From positions 1,612,001 through 1,676,000 of the forward strand of contig CM040088.1 of assembly GCA_022496805.1 (NCBI GenBank): a stretch of DNA of 64,000 bases. Reading direction: 5' to 3'. Made by a program: the position numbers and the translations under genes. Under the pieces are notes generated by a model. The model ran no database searches. It had not been told where the DNA came from and was given only the letters and a program-made list of their open reading frames with translations. The number at the start of each line of letters is the position of its first letter. Position 1 is the first letter of the stretch. This DNA comes from Pohlia nutans. Its lineage: Eukaryota > Streptophyta > Bryopsida > Bryales > Mniaceae. This document shows positions 33,692 to 46,804 of the stretch, piece after piece.

Positions 33692-36600
33692 CTAGATGTC
33701 CAACAGCAGCCGGCGTGGGTCTTCCACGTTGTCCTTGACGGCCCGTAGAAACAGAACCGCTTCTCTTCCATCGATTAGTCGGTGGTCATACGTGAGGGCC
33801 ACATACATCATAGGCTTGGCAACAATATCATTGCCTACTACCACAGGGCGCTTTTGGATTGAGTGCATACCCAGAATGGCAGACTGCATTCACATAGCAT
33901 AATCACGTTTTAACAAGGAGGAAAAAACAGGGTAGCCAGTAATAAATCTACACCTCTCCCTTCTTACAGGATCTAATGAAGAGCGAAAAAGCAGGGTGTA
34001 TGTTTGCAAGTTCAAGGATGTTTCAAAGACTTACCTGAGGCGGGTTGATGATAGGCGTGCTGATAAGACTTCCATAGACACCGCCGTTGGATATGGTGAA
34101 CGTACCGCCAGCCATATCATCTATTGAGATGCTCCCATCATTTGCCTTCTTGCCGAGTGTGTTGATGGTCTTCTCAATTTGTGCAAAATTCAGATGATCT
34201 GCTCCTCGGATCACTGGTACAACAAGTCCCTGCATGTAGAGACCCAATACTCAGAAACAAATCAAATTGACCATTGACCGTGATTCACAGATAGCGACCA
34301 CAAAACATGCATTACCTTGGCCGTTCCAACAGCAATACTGATGTCAACGTAGTCCCTGTAGATGATGTCATCTCCATCGATTACTGCGTTCACTGCAGGA
34401 AATTGCTTGAGTGCACTGACGGCTGCCTGTAAAACGACCCACATTACAAAACTCAGCACAGGAAAATGTTTGTCAAAATTCAGCAGCAGTGATGAGCAAA
34501 AGCATGCTGACGGTTCATTCCAGACGAGGACCACTGAAAACTAGTAGAAAATTACTGTTCCTTCACCTTCTACAGGCAAGAAGGTCGTGTATCAAGTATC
34601 AAGTAAAGCAGCAGTGCTGAAACTCAGCTACCTTCACAAATCCAGACATGAAACCCAATTTCACACCATGTTTCTCTTGAAATAAATCCTTATGCTGAGT
34701 GCGCATCTGCATCAAGTTGGACCTGCATACAATAACAAACACGTTCAAGAGAGGTAGTCGTTGTACATGTCCAATTACCCTTAGCTTGGGGGATTCCAAT
34801 AAGGATATTCCACTACCGGCAGCTCACACTAAACACGTATTTAGTCTAAGGTACACTAACCTATTACAACCATGTTGGTGTACACCAACATAACAACAGA
34901 AACGGATATCTTCACGTTTAAACAGTAAACCAGTTCAGAGAAAGAATCAGAAGCTCACATGTCAATCTCATTGAAGGTAGTCAGCAATGCAAAGGTATTC
35001 TGAGAATCCTTTAGCCTAGTGGCCACTCTCTTTCGCAACCGGGTCATTGGAACCTGAAAACGAAGAAAAGAAGAAAATATGAAACCTCTCTTGGCACAAC
35101 TTTCTGTACCACAAAAGAAACTGCAAGTGTACTACCACGAACGATGTCATGTTAGGTGATCACACAATCATAACACACGTGCGTGTATCCAAACCACTGC
35201 CAATGTTCACTAGTAAAAACCCGCCAGTGGAATTCAAGAAAATCTACCCGCACTAAACCTTGCCAATTGTAACACCATTCAAGGCAGTTTCTAACATAAA
35301 CCCTACCAATTGTAACGGTGCTAGGCTTTTTAGAAAACCTCTTGGGGTGCCTGTAGCAACTACCAGGTACATGAACTTACCCTTCGTTCTCCTCCCTTTG
35401 TGGGCATGTGTACTTCGGTTCCAGAGGTAGATTTAGGTTGGGCGGGTGCCGGAGGTGGTGTTTTAGGTTCAGATGGAGGAGGACGTGGAGAGTCCTTCTT
35501 GGGAGAAGCGCTAGAAGCGGCTGCGATTTTAGGAGGAAGTGGAGGGACAGATTCGTCTTTTGAAGGAGCAGGAGCCGACTCTTTCGGAGGAGAAGAGGCA
35601 GGAGCTCCGGCCTCTCCAGCGGCCACTCGTACAAGTTGCGTTCCAGCTTTAACTGTGTCACCCTCTTTGGCTAGAACCTGCAATATCAGCACCAGCTTAG
35701 TATAACTGATTTGATGAATGTGGAGCTGGATTTCAGACTTGAGAAGCTCAGCACAATCGAAATGTGATACAAACATGGCCTACCAGATGCTAAAAAACTC
35801 TCGCATCATGATCAGGTCGATATACGTAAACTTAAACACAGAAAGCATATCATATCAACGACACCTCGCTCAGCAAAGTACGAAACATGGTGGATATCAA
35901 ATTATACTAGCACAGCACATGGAGGTTGCATAGGAAGTTGTACACATGACTTGATACCAGACCACAACTTTTAGCTTTTCTATATCGAGTTAATCTTAGA
36001 TATTGATAGATGCAAGACAAGACCCTTCGTTACAAGAAACAGTACCTCTTCAATCTTCCCAGCAACATCACTACGTACATCGATTGTGACCTGGAGATGA
36101 CAACATCAAAGTCAAACAGTCAATCAATAACGGGTTACAAAAGTACATTACAATAGAGTTATAACGTCTCAAGCACAAGACTAAAGAGGGGGAATCATTA
36201 TATCAACCATTACTCTTGCACACATCGGCATATCAAACTAAGCTTAAAACCCCAGTCAAAACGAGGAAAGGAGAAAAAGAGAGGATTAGAGTAAGATAAT
36301 AATAAAGAACCTTGTCAGTTTCAATCTGGGCAATGATCTCATCCACAGCCACAGCATCGCCAGGTTCTGTAACCCCCAAAAACATCATATAGTGTTAACT
36401 TCCAAAGTGGACTTCTTATTTTTGGCTTGGACACGTAGGGTTAATTAAACACATAATGAGATAATGCTGGATCGGTAGAAGAAAGAAATTGTTGTCCATC
36501 AGGATATCACTTACGCTTTAGGATTGCTATCAGTGCGCCGTCTTCAATAGATTCCCCCATGAATGGAACAACCACCACTCCAGGTTCTCCTGCAATTGGT

Positions 36601-37774
36601 TCCAAAGGAAACAGCCCTACACCTTGTAAACATCCCACAACCATACTCGCATACCAAACAACAAAGGATTACGAAACACCGCACCTCGACCATGGTGATT
36701 GTATTTTCACTTAGACTGTAACAATGGACCCACCCAATTCCGTGCACGGGTTCAAACAAAGAAAAGAGTCATCACCATTAGCACTCAATCGGCAGCCCTA
36801 GTAATACCTGATCCTGATGCGTAACCTCTGGTCCATTCTTGCCAAACTGGTCGCCTACTAGAAATAAACGACTCACATTAGATCAATATTAATAAGATAA
36901 TGTTAAATTATGTCAACTTAATGTTCGCTTAATAGGTGCCAATGTAATATCAACTTAATGTCAATAACACTAACGTTAAGTCAACTCCATTTTCGTTACA
37001 CTAACTCTAACTCATCATGAGTACTAAACCCTAGCTTAGAGCACTGGATTCACTATGTAAACCCTAATCAATCAAACAAGAATCCGTACTGCTCATGAAA
37101 ACCTAGAGAGAATGAACCTCCAACAAACCCTAAACCAAGTTTCCATCTTTAAAAAAATCCTTTCTAGAGCCTACGAGTACTCTGCAGTACTAGCATACCT
37201 CGACTCCGCGCGGGAAATCCCCTCTGCAATACAGAAAAACCAATCAATAATTTCATGAAAAATTCACTTGAATATGGAATTACTACATCATATTTTTCAT
37301 TTAATCAGGTCAAAGCCTATTTGCGATGCATAAATTCTAATCAAAAAACCCTTTTGAACACATTGCATGAAAGTGAGTACATTCTTTCTAAATTAGTAAT
37401 TTAAAGAAAAGAATATAGCTTCGGCAGAAAAACCTTCCAATGGCTAGCTTATGGAGCTCTCCCCTCCAACTTACCCTAACTTCTTGAATCCATTAAAACT
37501 AATCAGGCAAGTTCGAACTATTTAAACAAGAAAATCACCTAAAGTTGAAGAGGGCGACGATGCCACATACGACCGCACCGACGACGCCACGCCTCTCTGC
37601 AAAATCAAGCACCACCAAACGCACACCATTTAAAAATCCGAGGGCGGCGATCTGCGAAAGGCATTTGAAGGAAGAGGAGAGGGAAAGAACCTGGACTGTA
37701 AGGGCGGAGGACGAAGCAGCACGGAGCGCTTGCGAGCGCAGCAAGCGCACCAAAGCGCGCTCCATCACCACCAT
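33692..37774 (-). CDS. DLST: 2-oxoglutarate dehydrogenase E2, dihydrolipoyl succinyltransferase, mitochondrial
   Basis: Thirteen exons on the minus strand: 37691-37774, 37539-37596, 37199-37223, 36808-36857, 36515-36589, 36311-36366, 36046-36090, 35381-35677, 34959-35053, 34632-34722, 34316-34426, 34035-34229, 33692-33883. They give 457 residues with every phase closing. The protein transfers the succinyl group from lipoate to CoA in the TCA-cycle OGDH complex of the mitochondrial matrix. Residues 1 to ~72 are a presequence. A lipoyl domain (about 76-150) has the modified Lys in IETDK (residue 116), then a Pro/Ala/Ser-rich linker (about 155-222). The 2-oxoacid acyltransferase core runs to the C-terminus. 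The active-site motif DHRLIDGRE has His at about 428, and the protein ends RRLLLDI as in plant homologues. No separate E1/E3-binding domain is visible, as usual for plant OGDH E2. Its first four exons are mirrored in the LEA-like gene at 26748. Confidence 0.96.
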
Positions 37775-38480
37775 GGCCGCTCCTCTAGCTAGAGATCGAT
37801 CGGTGGCAGGCGCTCCTGGGACTCACTAGGAGCTTGAACGATCTGTGCAAGAATGAAATGGGATCTTCAAGTATAATAAGTTCTTATGATTTTTCAGACA
37901 GACATGAAGAAAGCAGTGAAGAAGCAGAAGCGCGAGAAAGAGGGGTGACGATGGCGTGAGGGCAGTGGCACTGCGAGTCTCTTCCGTAGTGCCGCCGCAA
38001 GGACGGAAAGTGAAAAGTATCAAACGATAAAGAAAAGTATCGTATGGTGAAGAAAAGTATAAAGAAAACGAAACGCATTCGTCAACGTAGGAAAAAAACA
38101 AGCAGCTACTCCCGTAGTCTCTGTCTTCAGGTCACTTCACACCATAGATTGACCAACGCAAATAAAGGGGACCGTAGGGCTGAAATGCCCAAACAATATA
38201 TTTTTAATAAATTTTCAATAAATTTTCCGATTTTTTCTTCTATGTTATTGTTGTACTTTTGAAGTCTCCTTTCTTTACCCTGGCTTTTTGAGGCCATTGA
38301 ACTGTAGACGATGTTAATAAATTTTGTGTGCTTCAAAATTTTTGATGTTGCACCTTCTCAAATTCCTCAAATTCAGTTGTAGCATGGCCCTAATTTGTTG
38401 ACTTCACAGTCTAGTGCATTTACCCCAAAACCCATATTGCTTGCAAAAGAGTGCCTAACTAGTGAAAAAAGTGGGTATAA

Positions 38481-38531
38481 CCCCCCCCCCCCCCCCCCCT
38501 CCCCTTCCCCCCTCCTTTTTTTTTTTTTTCC
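38481..38531. repeat. Poly-C tract with T-rich tail
   Basis: Nineteen consecutive C are followed by mixed C/T and then a T run. It could form unusual structures (i-motif/triplex) and is a likely site of assembly length error. Confidence 0.9.
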
Positions 38532-39400
38532 TTTTCATTGAAATTTTAAAAGAAGAGGAGAAAAAAGAAGTGGAAACAAGAAGTAAGAGGAAGATGAGAG
38601 TGTAAGAGTAAGCACCGAGGTAAACTACAAAATTGCCCCTTTTAGATATACATTAAAAAAATTGCCCATATTTGTCCTGGTCCAAATCCACTTCACTTTG
38701 TGGGAAGTGACCAAGACCTTCAAAAATTGATTTTTGATTTTTCATGGTCACGACTCTAGACCAAGAGCTGTGACTATAGAAATAAATGATTCTCTTGATC
38801 AATCTTCGTGGTTTAATTGTGTGAAGTGGTCCTTAGTATTCACTTCAGATTTACTTTTATTATTTATTTTTTTGTCCAGTAGCGTGTAAATCTTGAAAAC
38901 GAAGCATTTTCGTGGTCTCTCCTCTTATAAAGCATAGACAATAAATGAAGACTAGTCTCGCAGGTTTCATTGCCCAGTGTTCCTTGTGATTTAGCCATCC
39001 TTTTACTTTTTATTTTGTATTTATAATAATTTATCTATATTTTAATTTGTGGTGACGAAATTTCATTAAAAATCTATGATTTTCACACTGTAGGCCCAAA
39101 AGTCACTAAACAACTTTGATGCACTCCTTCTCGTCGAGAATTTTTCAACAATACCAAAAACATACATGGGCGGGGGTCCCATGGTTTAGGAGATCTCAAC
39201 GTAACATACAAAACAAAACAAAATAAACAAACTACCTCCCTTAATGTAAAGGTTGAGAAGAAGACTTATTTGTTCAAATCCTTGGAGTTTTTCCTACAGC
39301 TAATATCTTATATTTGTGTCTATATGTCCATTCATCTTAGGTTTGCCTTTTCATAATATTTTTATGCAAGTTTGAGAGGGCATCATTTTCCAAGCGTGAT

Positions 39401-39541
39401 CACCCAAATGAATCAGCCTTGATCTTGGCATTTTTGGACGGGAAAAAAATATTAAAATTTAGAAATTAAAAATTTTAATCATCCTACATGGCTTAAGCTC
39501 AACATGCTTTGAATCCAAGATCAAGGTTGATTCTTTTGGGT
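39401..39541. repeat. Inverted repeat (fold-back), ~28-bp arms
   Basis: CACCCAAATGAATCAGCC-TTGATCTTGG at 39401-39428 pairs with CCAAGATCAA-GGTTGATTCTTTTGGGT at 39515-39541. The ~86-bp AT-rich loop includes a second small palindrome (TTAAAATTTAGAAATTAAAA and flanks). It is probably a small MITE or a transcribed hairpin. Confidence 0.75.
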
Positions 39542-39939
39542 AACTAGGACATGAAAAGGGTGTGAGTCAAAGGTGCTTAAGAATGTTCTGTGGATTTAGA
39601 AATTTTGTTGTGGATATAATATATTTTCAATAAATCCCATTTTTTAAAGTTGTAGGTTTACATGTAGTACAAGGAGTAGACTAATTCATGAATAGAATGA
39701 TTTAGAAATATAGTAAAAAAAGAAAATGAAGTTCATTTTTTTTTTCCCACTTTCTCATCAGATCTTGAACAAAAAGACTCTTGAATTTTATTGATCCTAT
39801 AAAGGATAAGAGTTTTTATTCATCTTATAAATTTATCGATTACATAACCAACAAGCCGTAGGAATGGTGAATATGTAAAAGGCCACATTAGAGTTATCCA
39901 TGAACCAAAGGACTACCTAGTCTACCATCTCCTCTATTT

Positions 39940-40262
39940 ACACTATGAATAAAATTTCCTGATACAAGTAATCACAACCAAGCGAGCCATTTGGTTTGAA
40001 AGAATATAAGGGTGGCATGTGGGTGCATGGAGATACTCCCATGCAAACTTGAGGGTGCCTTGGAAGAGCTTCTTTAGTTTTGGTAAGGCACAAGGTTCGA
40101 ATCTCCATGGCAATGCAAAGCAATGTGATTAGTTGAAAAAAAAAGGAGTTGAATCTTGTTTTCGTTGGCTTTCAAACTAAAAACTAGTTCTACCTTGTCT
40201 TTACTCTTGTAGAATTTTTTTATTTGACTTTACGGATAACTCTATTGTCACTCAATCACTTA
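39940..40262 (+). repeat. SINE-like repeat S, copy 1
   Basis: It contains a tRNA-like B-box phrase (AAGGTTCGAATCTCC near 40092), then an A-run, a TTCTACCTTGTCTTTACTCT segment, and ends TTTACGGATAACTCTA. It shares its order of elements with 50025-50303 and, in reverse, 54425-54680. No coding capacity. Confidence 0.6.
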
Positions 40263-40394
40263 TAGTTTACATGAATTGATCCCTAGTTACTTTCCCGGAT
40301 TTAAAAGGTATTTAAATCCATAATTGCAAGTCATGGCAGATTAACGTTATATGTTACATTTCACACTCTTTCGACTTATTTAAGTGCCACATAC

Positions 40395-40447
<53 letters not shown>

Positions 40448-40490
40448 TATAGATATATATAGATATAGATATATATAGATATGATTTTTA
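40395..40490. repeat. AT / ATATAG microsatellite
   Basis: An AT dinucleotide run passes into imperfect GATATAGATATAT units. Low-complexity DNA likely to vary in length. Confidence 0.92.
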
Positions 40491-41332
40491 ATTTTAATTT
40501 TTTTGATATTCAAGAGGTTTCAATTTTTACAAATCTACTTACACTTGACCATTAAGTAACCCTTAATCGTTCATACTACAATTACTTGGTCAAACCTCAT
40601 CAATTCCTCACATTTTCCTAGTATTTTTGTCATATAATGTATTGTTAAACAAATTTACCCTCATTTTTCCATGATTATTTAAATAAAAAAACTTTCATAA
40701 GATTTTTCAAAGTCTTTTCTTTTAAAAATCATAGTAATTAAAAAAATGCTTAGAATTGTATGAAATTTTTAGGAAAAATGAAAATAATAGTGATGAACAA
40801 CAAGTTATAGGTGGCATGCTTCTTGAGCTTACATGAAAAGAAATTTGATAGAAAAGCATTTTCAACAATGTATATTGTAATTTTAGGGTTTTAAGCTTTA
40901 AAGTGCTATAAATAACGCAGTTTTAACGATTTCGAAGAACGATAAATTGGACTAGAAAGTAGCCAAGGTAGCTCCCATGCTTTCTTAGTTGGGACCTTTT
41001 TCATTTGAATTAGGAACTAGGTGAAAATTAGCGTTTGACATGGCCCCACGGGGCTCCTTGCAAGCTGAAGGGTTAAATACACAATCACCATTAAGATGAT
41101 TAACTTTTTGTGAGTTTCTTTGAATTTCGACGGATTTTAGCCCCATCACCAAACCAACTCACTAAATCACGTCACCTAACCCTAAGCAACTCAATTTCTA
41201 AATTCATAATTGATCCAATGAGCCCTTGTCGACATCTTTGCAAATACAAAAGTTTTGTTGTATGAATCACATGTATTTCAAAGTCTAATTAAAGAATAAT
41301 CATGTATGTAAATCTAACAAGCAACAAGAAGC

Positions 41333-42689
41333 TTAACCCTTTAACATCTCGATTCAACACTGTTTTCAAAGAAGCGTTATAAAATGTTTGACGAAAACCA
41401 AAATTGGAGTTGATGGTCAAAGCAAAGTTGTAAATGTCAATGTGAAGATCACATCTGTACGGTTGGATTTATTCTATTTTTATTTAATATTTTAAGAATA
41501 ATTTTGCAAGGTTTTCTCTTGAAATTCAATTTAAAATCCCAAAGTAGCACAATTAAAAAATATATATATGGTAATGAAATTGGAATAACATGCACTACGG
41601 GATGGTATGGTTTCCATTATTTGATTCTTCTTATTTTGGAAAATCATGTTTAACCCCTAAGCGTCCCGGCGTCCATATTTTGGACGTTTTTGAGGGACAT
41701 TCACCTTCAAAGAGATGTAACTTTTGCAAAACGTGTCCGATTTTGCTGAAATTTTGAAAAAACTCCCCGCATGATGTATGGAATGTGTGGTAAAACTTTC
41801 AGATCAATCCGAGATGAATTGAATTTTTGGTGATCATTTGAAAGTAGGTATCTTTTTTTTGGACAGTTCTGTAAATTTTGATGGCAGCAACTTCGGGGGC
41901 TTGTATCTCCTTCATCCCAAGTCCGTTTTCAATAAAAATTGTTGGGCTGAATTCCCCTTGAAGTCTAGTTATCATGGTAAAATTTTCAGGTCAATCCATG
42001 TTGTTATGAATGTTTGGGAATTTTAGTGCACGGGTTTAGTTTGAACACTTTTTGCTTTTTGATTCAAATGGGTCACTTTTCGGGCTACTTTTTGACATTG
42101 CAAGAGCATTTTAGGGCACATTAAATTTTTTCATGAGGCTTTTTTGGTACCAATGTGTTTATATGATGATTTTGAACTACTTTATAGTTGAAAGTTTTTT
42201 CATTTGAGTAAGTTTGAAAACGAATTTCACCTCTAACTGTGTTGCTAGGAAATTTTCAGCATCCTTTTTTAGCACTAAAACACTATGATCTTGCAATCTA
42301 TATGGCCAAATGACCCCAAAATTGATCCACATGATCTACAACATGTATGTTACAAGATTGTATGGTTGAGTTTTCTATACCTCACTTACAATTAGACCTA
42401 TAACACATCAAAAGCGATGATGATTTTAAGCCCAAAAAAGTTAGGGACCCTTAGGGGTTAAGGTCCCACTTTTTAAACTAAGAATGAAACTTGACATAAA
42501 CCAATTTTGTTGCTTTTCTAAAAATCATAATAACCTATTTTGCAGATCCAAACCGTTCAAAGGATAGTCAACTTGCACAAGAACCATGAGAAATTTTGGT
42601 GGATGAAAACTGTCCAATTTTGATGAGAATATAGCAGTTTCAATCTGTGTGTCGTCCGCATAGTGGACGCTGGCGCATGAAAGGGTTAA
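41333..42689 (-). mobile_element. TTAA-type MITE, family C, copy with family A inserted
   Basis: Outer ends: TTAA-CCCTTTAACATCTCG (left) and GGCGCATGAAAGGG-TTAA (right). In reverse complement it matches 52705-53252. It has been split by the family-A element 41650-42461 at an internal TTAA. Without the insertion it is about 545 bp, similar to the intact copy. Near its right end is the palindrome CGTCCGCATAGTGGACG. Confidence 0.85.
41650..42461 (+). mobile_element. Non-autonomous piggyBac-type MITE, family A, copy 2
   Basis: TTAA on both sides; left end CCCCTAAGCGTCCCGG, right end GGGACCCTTAGGGG. Reverse-oriented relative of 4595-5408 over its full length. The palindrome CGTCCATATTTTGGACG sits ~15 bp inside the left end. 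It lies in the same TTAA of its host element that another MITE (21855-22427) occupies in a sister host. Confidence 0.88.
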
Positions 42690-43374
42690 ATCCATCAAAG
42701 CAACAAGAAGCTTGTGACAAAGAATTGAGCACCACACAAATCAGTCTAGATTTCTGTAACATTGGGCGTGAGAAGCAGCAACCCGAGTTTCGTGAGCTTT
42801 CTCGTAGCAGTCACGAAGGGTCCCAGTATGAAAACTGGAAGCTGATAACCAGGGGTATTGAGTACCAGTCGAAGTCATTCATGGCCCTTTTATTCTTAAC
42901 CCTCATTGTCCAGCCCAAAATCACACAGGTAAGTCCATTTTGTGCAAATATAGTATAGCAAATAATTGTAACTTCTTAAGAACATATTTTAGTATGCAGA
43001 GCATGTACAAACTCAGACCGCTTCACAATCGGCTTCAACATTAAGCCCAGGTAGTACTACACATAGCCCGATGTACTAATTTTGAGGTAGTTGCAGGCAA
43101 TGTACGTAACCTTGTCCCTTTCCTCTTTATATGTTTTTCATCCCAAGTCTCCTCAAAGTTGCACACTTTCCACGGAGAACACCCCATGCTCTCGAGATGA
43201 TCTACTGCTGCAAAATAAATGATAGAAAATTTCAGCAATAAAGTCTCTGCCTTCATTCCGCACCCCAAAAGAAACTTAAGAAGATAGATCAGCAACAAAG
43301 TATCAGGCACAAGGGCTTACCCACGATAGACATGACCGCCAGCAAGCTGAAGTGAATGAAAGCATTCGCTAGTA
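42690..43374. other. 3' flank of makorin gene
   Basis: Part of this is probably the makorin 3' untranslated region. A plus-strand ORF (to 42958) includes a hydrophilic segment (RELSRSSHEGSQYENWKL) that I do not recognise. It could be a fragment of a decayed gene. Confidence 0.4.
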
Positions 43375-46300
43375 TTATGCAGTAGTATGCCCATACTGAT
43401 GTGCACTCGAGGCTCCATAAACCCCAGCACTCAATCTGCCTGACTCTTGGCCATGACATAAGGAACCAGGTAATATCCATAATAATAACTTCATCCAGTT
43501 GCACACCACGACCGTCCATGTCGTACTTGTTCAATATAATGTTATATCCTGCTTATCTTGACCTTAAAATTTCAAAAAATCTGACAACCTGCATGTACGT
43601 CATAAAACATATGAAAGCTCTGCTCACTTGACTTCACAGATAACCAACACCCAAGAAGTGGAACAGCTAACTGTACAATATAACAAAATTCAATACAAGA
43701 ATAGATTCCAGAGTATTTAAGGTTTCATACCTGACATTCTTGCTGATTACTGTGCTCCCATCTGCAGCTCCAAGGTGACGCAACTTCACCTCCTGTAGAG
43801 TACCATCTTTCAAAGCATGCTGCAGGTGATGACAAAAAAAACCGAGGGTGAGAGCAGATCAAAAGCTGCACATAAGATACTGTACAAACACTTTTCCTAG
43901 CCTTCTCCAAGTGACTCAAAAATATAAAGAAGGCACTGGCAAAGGTTGAACCCCAGAATCATCTCACATTGAACTAATAAAACTTCCTCGGTCTACAATT
44001 GATCTACAATGTTCATACTCTTGATCCAAAGTTAGGCCATAGAACTTGCGCACCTTATAAAAGCAGCTTGTGCCAAAAGGACAGGTGCCATTTCCATTAT
44101 TGAAGTGCCTGCAATCAATTTCACTGCAAAAAAAAAGGGCTCGAATTATTCACATAGCGTAGATTGTATTCTCGAGATTGCATCAAGACCTCAACCAGAT
44201 AATTACCCATCTGCTGCACAACGATTCTAAGACCTCGTCTCATAACAGCTAACACTACACATATCTAACACATGTCAGAGAAAGGTTGTCTTAGAAAAAT
44301 ATTACGAACGCAAGCTGTCTCAACATCTCCAAGGAATACATAAGCAAGTTCCTGAGTAGCGCCATTTGAACAAACAACCGAATTATTCCACAAACATAAA
44401 ATTTCAGTGAACAAAGCCAGTAACAATAAATTGAGCCTTGATCGAGAAACAGACCCCAGCTTGTTCTTGTAGCCATTGATAATCTCCTCCTTCTCTTCGG
44501 GGGTGAAGTACCAGACGACACTAGGCACCACATAATGTGTAGGTACACGACAGACTGGGCAAGCTCGCACCACTGTATCAATATCCATTCCCGGGGCGTG
44601 GGAGCCACTTCTCCAGCCTCGTATGCACCCGATGCAGAACGGATGATCACATCCGGACATCAATCCAAACTTTCGCTCCGCCGCTGTAAGCTTCGAATGT
44701 ATCCTCTCCAGACAAACACTGCATTCGATGTCCTGGCTTTTCAAGAGAGCCTCCAAATTCTTCTTGTTTCGCGCACACTGAAGCTTGTGGCTCTCCCGTT
44801 CTGCCGGCCGATGGGGGTGGAGACAGTGCTTCCCACAAGTCGGGCATAGATCGCCATGTATATTGCGACACGAGTCACCGAGAGGACAATTGCCAGCGGC
44901 AGCAAATGCACATATCGGCTTGTCACTAGGATCGTTAGAGATAGGCTCAGACTCTTCAGCTTCTCCAAGTGACATCTCTGCGACCCCATTTATGAGACTC
45001 TGGTTCGAATTGTGCTGCCAGGCATCTTTCAATGGAATTGACGAAGGCTTGACTGCTGTTCCCACAGTCAGGCTTGAGTCTCCATTTGAAGCTGGTGGAA
45101 TGGCGGCAGGCAATTGCCTTGGCACTGCCACCGGGGGTGGAATAGGTTTCGAAACACGAGACGCTTTCACGTGCTCGTATCGACAGTGAGCTCCATATGT
45201 GCACAGCCCCCGCTGATAAAATGTGCATACCTGAAAGCTCATTATCAATGACAACGCAAGTTCAGGAATAAGCCACATTAATGGTCCATACTCAATTAAT
45301 TAATGGTTTCTTCGCATATCTACAACCTACCTCTCTAAGTACTTTAAAAAACTTGCAACCTCTCTATCATAACACACACCAACCCTAGTCACTTCATGAA
45401 GCTCTACTGGCAGCTCGCAATTTCATCGAGATACTTGAGAGAACCATTTCTCACCACTTCAGATCTTCGAATGCAAATTTTCGAATTTCAAAATCGAAGC
45501 AAACTCAGGAATCATGCAAGAAAATGAGAAGTTTAGTACAGATTACCAAACTCGTGCACAAACAATCGGGTTACAAGGACGTTGCTTCGGCTTAGTACGT
45601 ACCTGACTTGCTTGATCGCTCCAATTGTGAGAAAACATACAATCGCTTCCCTTGAGACATGCACCGTGCATAAAGAACTTGCACAAGACGCTGTCCACAG
45701 TTGCCAAACATCATGAGATAAACTGGTCCGACAAGCATTGTAATACCAAATCGCATCACTTAGACAAATACGTATCAAGCTTCAAATCAATTTACACAAA
45801 AGACACCTCAATCGTGAAAATATAGCAAGCAACGTACTAAGAAACACACGGTCTATCTGCTAGGATGAGATTGTTTCGAAGGGACGATTCAGGTCTAGGA
45901 CTTCCATCTACGCACAATACTACAATCCGTTACTAGTATTGATAAACCGTCTACTAATAGAAAAATATATGCGTGCTCGAAAATCTCTACAAATCAAGAA
46001 TGGTCGAAATAGATTCATAAGACATCAAATTCAAACACACCCGTTTTCGATAATCACCAATTCCAAAACCCTAAACACTCGCCTGAGTTGAATCCAAAGT
46101 AATCCCAAACTGCAAATCCAGAAAACTGATTTGTCCTCCATCTACGCACAATACTATAATCTGTTGCTGGTATTAATGAATTTGAAGGAACATTCTAGAA
46201 ATAGAAAAGCGTATTCGTGCTCGGTTTCCTACCAAAGACTCACACACCAAAGCCGTTCTAAAATCTCTACGAATCAAGAATGGTCGAAATCCATTCTTAG

Positions 46301-46440
46301 CACAGGCAACAAATTCAAACACACATCCGTTTTCGACATTCACCACTTCCAATAAAACCTAAACGCTCCCCTAAATTGAATTCAAACTAGTCCAAAAAGA
46401 ACGGAAGCGAGAAAGAGTCATACCGGCTACGCCCCTCCAT
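43375..46440 (-). CDS. MKRN: Makorin-type E3 ubiquitin-protein ligase (CCCH/RING)
   Basis: Six exons on the minus strand: 46424-46440, 45603-45690, 44455-45230, 44054-44123, 43731-43819, 43375-43435, giving 366 residues with all phases consistent. Domain order is that of makorin. CCCH finger 1 is at residues 8-28 ([17 protein letters not shown]), finger 2 at 36-55 ([10 protein letters not shown]), and finger 3 near 141-160 ([16 protein letters not shown]). A Cys/His linker ([12 protein letters not shown]) follows. The C3HC4 RING is at about 205-262 ([21 protein letters not shown]), and finger 4 at about 297-316 ([18 protein letters not shown]). The C-terminal [12 protein letters not shown] resembles plant makorins. 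The expected role is RNA-binding ubiquitin ligase in nucleus or cytoplasm. The first exon carries only MEGRS plus two bases, and the last encodes a short unusual tail ([17 protein letters not shown]). Intron 1 contains a tandem duplication. Confidence 0.94.
45895..46400. repeat. Tandem duplication inside makorin intron 1
   Basis: Segments ~45895-46115 and ~46137-46400 are related. Both contain CTTCCATCTACGCACAATAC or a close variant, AAATCTCTAC-AATCAAGAATGGTCG and CCGTTTTCGA. The second copy has an extra ~35 bp in the middle. Since this is intronic, it does not affect the protein. Confidence 0.75.
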
Positions 46441-46804
46441 GGTGGCGCACAAGTAAAGCCACTCAACACACGGAATTCAAAACACAAACCAGCGCTGAAA
46501 TGAGGTCTGCAGTCGAAGGGCCTGCTTGATAAGAGGCAGAGAAGGGAATGAGCCGATGCAAGAACGGGAAGTGGAGGAATTATTATATCGCAAAATTGCT
46601 GCTTCTACGAAGGAGTTGAACACAAATTTCACGGCGTGAACATCCATGGCGAGGGCCCGCGCGTCGTGATCTGCTCCTGCGGATCCACACTCAAAAGTTA
46701 GGGTTTAATTAGGGTTTCTGCGTCTTCTTCATCGCATCATCATCAAAGCCATGCCACGGTTTTGGGTCCCATTCTACGACCGCTTGGTACGACTGTGTAA
46801 TATT
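46441..46804 (-). promoter_or_regulatory. Makorin promoter region with paired telo-boxes
   Basis: Upstream of the makorin ATG on its strand, the complement of 46697-46718 reads AAACCCTAATTAAACCCTAA, two telo-box motifs (AAACCCTAA). Such motifs are common near plant genes of growth and translation. The 5' untranslated region should lie within ~46441-46700. No gene is seen on the plus strand. Confidence 0.4.

Larger units (their letters stand above)
37775..41332. other. Upstream of E2 and AT-rich intergenic
   Basis: The first few hundred bases are the likely promoter and 5' untranslated region of the E2 gene. A poly-C tract (38481-38499) merges into a pyrimidine run to ~38530. Further on are an inverted-repeat fold-back (39401-39541), a SINE-like copy (39940-40262) and an AT/GATATA microsatellite at about 40395-40490. 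No other gene is supported. Confidence 0.5.
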
